DNA from: Candidatus Peregrinibacteria bacterium GW2011_GWF2_43_17
GTDB lineage: Bacteria > Patescibacteriota > Gracilibacteria > UBA1369 > UBA12470
NCBI GenBank assembly: GCA_000999315.1
Contig: LCFW01000002.1
Location: forward strand, 1-64,000
Length of the DNA: 64,000 nucleotides
Direction of reading: 5' to 3'
Each line of letters opens with the position of its first letter. Position 1 is the stretch's first letter. The notes beneath the pieces are model-generated. The model was not told where the DNA came from and ran no database searches. It saw nothing but the letters and a program-made list of their open reading frames with translations. The translations under genes and the position numbers were made by a program. Of the stretch, positions 60,601-64,000 are shown in pieces.

Positions 60601-62668
60601 CGTTGAAAGAGATGGAAGCGGATGGATAGCGGTAGATAGCGCGATAGCATGGACATATCCGATAACGCTGACGGAGGGAGCGAACACATTCAACGTTTGC
60701 TCGGTTGATTATAGCAACAATCGCTCCGGAACGGGTTCATATACGATAACACTCGATACCGCGGCGCCATCCGCACCGACGCTTTCATATTCATCAAATG
60801 TAACCGGTACAACGGCATCGATTACGGTTACCGGTGAAGCGGGCACATCGATTTATGTAAACAATGTGGATACCGGAACGGATGTTGGAGGAGGTGGAAG
60901 TTCGGCGATCTCCGTAAGTGTCACGTCGGGTATATCGAACAGTTATGTAATAAAACTTGTTGATGCCGCCTCAAATCCGTCGTCAACGGTTACGGCAACA
61001 ATACAAGGAGGAGACCCTATCGTGTATGGAGGCGGGAGTAGCGGCGGAAGCAATAATGAAGAAGAGTCTATGGATGAATCCGAAACGGAAGAAGAAACAG
61101 AAGAGATTTTAGCCGGCGAAGAAGAAGTCACGGAAGAAAATTACGATGAAGAGATAGAAGACCCTGTTATAGAAGTCACAGAAGTCATCGAAAACGCACA
61201 AGAAAACACACAAGAAGAAACACCTCCGATAATCCAAATTGAAGAAGGACCGATTGTCACGGAACAAATTTCAAACGATAGCGTGATAGTCACTTATCAG
61301 GAGCCGGTCGAAGAAAATTCGGAAGAAAACGAAATTGTAATGATTGAAATCACAATCGACAAAACAAACGTACAAGCCGCCTCCACGATTGTCGACATGG
61401 ATACCGAAGTTTTCTTGGACATGAAAGAAGTTTTTGAAGCAATCCTCGAAGATGAAGATGGCGACAATATTTCAGATGTATGGGAGGAAAATTACCTTGG
61501 AGATATGGATTTCGATGGGACAAAAGACACGGACAGAGACGGCCTTACGGACTTGGAAGAGTATACATACGGGGTGGATCCCACAAACAGAGATTCGGAT
61601 ACGGACGGATTATCCGACATGGTGGAAGTTTACGGACTTGGTACGGACCCGACCACTTGGGATAGCGATGGAGACTGGATCAGCGACGTCGAAGAGGTGT
61701 TTAGAGGCACATCGCCGATGGAATTTACCGCCAGAACGAAAGAAATAGATACATCGGTATACGGCGTATATCAGGATAGTGATGCCGATGGTATCAGCGA
61801 TTATATGGAAGAGTACAACAATACGGATCCATACGCGGAAGATACGGATGGAGACGGCCTTACGGATGCCGACGAAATGAACTACGACACGAATCCAAAC
61901 AGCGTTAATCAAGTATCAACAGGTAGCCTTTCTACAAAATTCTCGAACATCGAGTACGGCAAAACCATGAAGTCGTCAAAAACACTGCTTATGGGTACGT
62001 CCACCCCGAATTCACACGTTCTGATAACGATCATGGATTCGGATAATCAGCCTGTATTGTTCTTGGAAGGGGATACCGACGGGAATGGAATATTTGCGGT
62101 TTATGCGGATAAAACACTTGTAAACGGCGCATACAAAATTTTCGTTGTAGGAATGGATAAAAATGATAACGCGAAAACAACATCGAGGATAACGGAATTC
62201 AAAGTTGACGATACTTCGGAAGTCGGAGAAATAAATTCATTGAAATTCGACGATTCGAGTATCGGCACGCCAAGACCCAAACTCACGGCTATGGCGAAAC
62301 CAGGAATGATAATATTCGGCACATGGAAAAGCTTCGTATTTACATCCGTACTTATGTCTGATGCGATGACCGGCGAATTTACGGTGGAAGCTCCGGCTGA
62401 CCTTGAAGTCGGCGATCATACGGTTTATTTCTATCCGGTGGGCCCGATAACGGGAGTACAAGGCGAGGTTATGATGGTGAATTTCGCGGTTATGGGAGAA
62501 GAATCGTTGCAAGATGACGGAGGTGCGATACCATCTTCGCAAAACAACAACAATTCTTATATTCTCATGGCGCTATTAATTCTCTTGGTATTTGCCGGCG
62601 GATATATCTTTTACAAAAAATCCGCACGAGGCAGGGAAGAAGAAAAGAAATTGATAGGGAAATTGTAA
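57632..62668 (+). CDS. Large secreted beta-helix protein with calcium repeats and membrane anchor
   Basis: A 1678-residue protein. Signal peptide (VGLIAGILLAFHYVPTASA), then a CSLREA-like domain (VLDTTLREAVACADANAES). Residues about 110-850 contain some eleven degenerate repeats of about 60-65 residues, each with a YIG-type strand (NYIGLHPDGYTAIANG) and an NVISGNTGYGI strand: a parallel beta-helix. Ig-like domains follow (about 870-1130), then a Glu-rich linker (about 1140-1240). Asp-rich thrombospondin-3-like calcium repeats (DTDRDGLTDLEEYTYGVDP) run from about 1270 to 1430. Another Ig-like pair precedes a C-terminal membrane helix (YILMALLILLVFAGGYIFY) with a basic tail. The layout is that of an adhesin displayed on the cell surface by a C-terminal anchor. 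No sortase motif is seen. Confidence 0.92.
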   Translation: MYNFLKRVGLIAGILLAFHYVPTASAASFVVDTLTDEASDGECVLDTTLREAVACADANAESDTITFGVAGTITLAANLSGMGDVNGVDIDANGNITLDCGNTYTLATEGTNTTFRGFTISNATTFYVAGTSTTVGGTDVTDRNIFYGAGANMDIRTQGTSLIKNNYIGVQGDGITKSVAATAMLVASMTGNLTIQGNVIAGGGGAAINVFTSNTGDLYIKGNKIGIGADGVTDLNPANGINASSAYSGKLTIGGTANGDGNTISGASSYGIIIAGTLTGGAEIQGNYIGTRLDGLVAVGNANDGISVSSACSGGSGCLIGGSVAGARNVISGNGGADGIEFGSGSSGWQVYNNYIGISATGTGAIANGYGVAITGTATNISIGETGASPSTHNVISGNTGYGIDVSTTGGTIAINGNYIGLHPDGYTAIANGIDGIRIQSGANSVTIGNSSATSPTNVISGNTGMGILLQGNAVLYSSMIGLNIDGTGAVANGSYGVYINSSGPAVGYSSLTAGYNVISGNADSGIFVDNLDSSDTATISGNLIGTNLSGNSAIPNSGHGIKVNTNNTGGILNVGDSSSANVTNVISGNTTDGINAGTSSVSLRVFSSHIGTNKAGTGAIANVDGIDITGSAFTIGANSLTTGLNLISGNSGTGVYLRENGAAGTVSGNIIGLNLAGDADFGNTWAGVFVENASTGVVFGSSVATDATNVVSGNNGIGVSFENSTGVKIYSTYVGSNKAGTGMVANGSSALHLEHTAGVTAGNTTSAGQNLFAGNASLLFSYQSSVIAKGNIMGTDITGTVDMCGGTIGVVPGLNTVLGSTTAGEGNEIAYCDYGVYAGGDTGGNLWRGNNFHNHNIKDVLIEDKSNFPLVGTTVTTATTSAVIGTTSWANGTLVDIYSRPTAGGAMTYEGTATVSGGAFALYKDFAAQGDYKYILSATDGTNSGQFTDEYAVTADVTAPTDLVVTSTTGHSTATAAYTFTGTKEAYSSVERDGSGWIAVDSAIAWTYPITLTEGANTFNVCSVDYSNNRSGTGSYTITLDTAAPSAPTLSYSSNVTGTTASITVTGEAGTSIYVNNVDTGTDVGGGGSSAISVSVTSGISNSYVIKLVDAASNPSSTVTATIQGGDPIVYGGGSSGGSNNEEESMDESETEEETEEILAGEEEVTEENYDEEIEDPVIEVTEVIENAQENTQEETPPIIQIEEGPIVTEQISNDSVIVTYQEPVEENSEENEIVMIEITIDKTNVQAASTIVDMDTEVFLDMKEVFEAILEDEDGDNISDVWEENYLGDMDFDGTKDTDRDGLTDLEEYTYGVDPTNRDSDTDGLSDMVEVYGLGTDPTTWDSDGDWISDVEEVFRGTSPMEFTARTKEIDTSVYGVYQDSDADGISDYMEEYNNTDPYAEDTDGDGLTDADEMNYDTNPNSVNQVSTGSLSTKFSNIEYGKTMKSSKTLLMGTSTPNSHVLITIMDSDNQPVLFLEGDTDGNGIFAVYADKTLVNGAYKIFVVGMDKNDNAKTTSRITEFKVDDTSEVGEINSLKFDDSSIGTPRPKLTAMAKPGMIIFGTWKSFVFTSVLMSDAMTGEFTVEAPADLEVGDHTVYFYPVGPITGVQGEVMMVNFAVMGEESLQDDGGAIPSSQNNNNSYILMALLILLVFAGGYIFYKKSARGREEEKKLIGKL

Positions 62669-62739
62669 TACCAATTCGCGCTCAAATAGTATTGTGCGAA
62701 TGTTTTGCGCGAGATATTTCTTTGAGCGCGAATTGGTAT
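62668..62739. terminator. 19-bp perfect inverted repeat between convergent genes
   Basis: Arms 62668-62686 and 62721-62739 (ATACCAATTCGCGCTCAAA and its complement) are perfect, with a 34-nt loop. The first arm begins on the last base of the beta-helix stop codon and the second ends 5 bp before the stop of the minus-strand gene. Probably a bidirectional terminator; the long loop is unusual. Confidence 0.65.
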
Positions 62740-62744
62740 AAGCG

Positions 62745-63317
62745 CTATGCCATAAAAGAGTCGACATGCTCTCGTATTCTTGCTATAACGGCTTCCAATA
62801 ACGCGCCACGAACAACATTACTTGCATCTCCTTTGGTGGAGTCCGCGGGCTTTTTTTCAATACCATTCCATGGGAAATCTCTTCCGGGAACAAAATCGAA
62901 CCCGTTATACCCGTTACGCTTTTTAGCTACAATTCTAAAACCTGGGATTTCCCTCATATCACGAGGATATCCTCTTAAATGGTTTCGATTATCAGATATA
63001 ACCATCCCAAATGAGAAACCGGGATTTTCCGATAAAGCTTCACGTAATTTAGCAGCAACATCCGCAAGTTCGCCAACCAATACGTTATCCAGTCGAATAG
63101 GTCGGGTTGACGTTACGGAAACCATACTGCGCCCGGATTCATCAGGTGGATTTGTCCATACGCGTGTGTCCGGGAAAACGATTTCCAAAGTGGCAAGACC
63201 GGAGTCGGGTCTTCTAACGGAAATACCGGGCTGGTCAGACCTTGCAGGCTCTTCCGCCAATTTGCGTACGGCGACAAGAAAAGTATCATTTCTCTGTTTT
63301 AGCTGTTCAGCATTCAT
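62745..63317 (-). CDS. Hypothetical protein, 190 residues
   Basis: A soluble protein without signal or membrane segment, alpha/beta in pattern and rich in Arg and Pro compared with neighbours. It starts MNAEQLKQRNDTFLVAVRKLAEE; the middle has FGMVISDNRNHLRGYP and the end VVRGALLEAVIARIREHVDSF. I do not recognise a family. Its codon use is more GC-rich than the adjoining beta-helix gene, though coding potential looks good. It converges with that gene across a 76-bp gap filled by a long inverted repeat. Confidence 0.75.
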   Translation of the reverse strand: MNAEQLKQRNDTFLVAVRKLAEEPARSDQPGISVRRPDSGLATLEIVFPDTRVWTNPPDESGRSMVSVTSTRPIRLDNVLVGELADVAAKLREALSENPGFSFGMVISDNRNHLRGYPRDMREIPGFRIVAKKRNGYNGFDFVPGRDFPWNGIEKKPADSTKGDASNVVRGALLEAVIARIREHVDSFMA

Positions 63318-63416
63318 GTTCGAAAAATTAAAGAGTCATACTTTTATAGGAAATCGAGGTTTTTGTAAAGGGGATCCTGAATAGTATATCGGCTTGTCAA
63401 AAATATAGAAAAAATA

Positions 63417-63444
63417 TTGACAAAAAAGACCAATACGGTAAAAT
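63417..63444 (+). promoter_or_regulatory. Promoter of the 68-residue gene
   Basis: TTGACA (63417-63422), a 16-bp spacer and TAAAAT (63439-63444), 43 bp before the ATG at 63488. Confidence 0.75.
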
Positions 63445-63487
63445 TACCCTCTCTTAGCCAAACAATCTATCCGTTAAAAAGATCCTA

Positions 63488-63694
63488 ATGTCGAAAGAAG
63501 CAAGACCAACCAATCAAGAACAACTCGCAGATGAATTTAGAAGATTCTATAGTCCGGAAGAAGAGGAAAGCTTTGGTGCCATTCAAGCTTTAAGTTATCT
63601 GGTTGTACTGGGATCCGCATTCATGGGTAAGGCTGTTAGAGATGGTGTCAGGTGGACACGGGCTAAAATTCATCAATTGACGGGGCGAAATTAA
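63488..63694 (+). CDS. Small protein with a hydrophobic segment, unknown function
   Basis: A 68-residue protein. The first 30 residues are charged (EARPTNQEQLADEFRRFYS), followed by a moderately hydrophobic stretch (IQALSYLVVLGSAFMGKAV) that may be a membrane helix or amphipathic, and a basic end (RDGVRWTRAKIHQL). A clear consensus promoter precedes it, so it is likely real. No family recognised. Confidence 0.65.
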   Translation: MSKEARPTNQEQLADEFRRFYSPEEEESFGAIQALSYLVVLGSAFMGKAVRDGVRWTRAKIHQLTGRN

Positions 63695-63719
63695 ACCTCT
63701 CGAGTCTATAGCAAGCGGA

Positions 63720-63995
63720 CTAACCTTGTGACATAGTAAATTCAATCAATCTTTGAGTTGCCTCCCTTTCCGCATCTAATGTCGATTCATAGAAGATGCA
63801 TTCATAAGCTACGTCATGACCGTCAAGAGCCTCAAATAAAACAACAAGCTGGTTACCGGGCAGATAAAATGTGTCATTTTTTCCGTAAACTCTTCGCTCC
63901 AATATCCCCGGAACTGTTCTCGCTAGCCTCCCCCTGAACAGCCGCACTAATTCCGGTTTATCCGTTGAGACTTCTATTATTTCGCCGGGCTTCAT
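63720..63995 (-). CDS. Hypothetical protein, 91 residues
   Basis: A soluble acidic protein, beginning MKPGEIIEVSTDKPELVRLF and ending EREATQRLIEFTMSQG. The pattern is mainly beta strands followed by a C-terminal helix. No motif is recognised. The ATG is five bases from the window end, so an upstream start or coupling to another gene cannot be judged. Confidence 0.6.
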   Translation of the reverse strand: MKPGEIIEVSTDKPELVRLFRGRLARTVPGILERRVYGKNDTFYLPGNQLVVLFEALDGHDVAYECIFYESTLDAEREATQRLIEFTMSQG

Positions 63996-64000
63996 TATCC

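Overview
The window reads as a chromosomal segment of a Patescibacteria/CPR bacterium, most like Peregrinibacteria. This is inference. The support is short intergenic spaces, weak or absent Shine-Dalgarno sites, several promoters placed so that transcripts would be almost leaderless, giant secreted proteins with S-layer-homology (SLH) and thrombospondin-3-like calcium repeats, and a minimal type IV pilus locus. TGA is used as a normal stop (for example at 32747-32749), which argues against the recoded Gracilibacteria and Absconditabacteria.

Layout. 1-4060: a dispersed repeat, uvrA, and two tiny genes (a helix-turn-helix protein and a zinc ribbon) behind phased 10-bp repeats. 4118-23763 (minus): five overlapping or touching genes for secreted proteins, led by a 5237-residue giant with two SLH regions. 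23937-28856 (minus): type IV pilus genes pilN-like, pilO-like, pilB, pilC and a pilin with its own promoter. 28990-30063: rplJ-rplL with an L10 leader RNA. 30114-35893: miaA, a degenerate repeat array, an HNH endonuclease gene, mazG, recJ and a DHH phosphoesterase. 35907-43513 (minus): a tightly packed run of tsaD, urea transporter, hisS, thioredoxin-like, lgt, SLH protein, malic enzyme and yebC.

43674-46113 is the most notable region: a complete diversity-generating retroelement (DGR). It has a target gene with a C-terminal variable repeat (VR), a template repeat (TR), an Avd-type accessory gene and a reverse transcriptase. TR and VR differ at 22 of 119 aligned positions, and all 22 are adenines in TR. 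The avd gene lies on the opposite strand, its stop codon touches the end of TR, and its 5' end overlaps the RT gene head-to-head.

46125-57537: CCA-adding enzyme, a bactofilin-like membrane protein, an HTH/Doc toxin-antitoxin pair with twin palindromic operators, rRNA methyltransferases rlmD-like and rlmH, a CapA-like protein, a TrpR-like regulator divergent from an atypical radical SAM gene with a possible attenuator, a beta-CASP nuclease, ridA, ilvC and an FkbM methyltransferase. 57632-62668: a 1678-residue secreted beta-helix protein with a C-terminal membrane anchor. 62745-63995: three small genes that I do not recognise. I saw no tRNA, rRNA, CRISPR array or insertion sequence.
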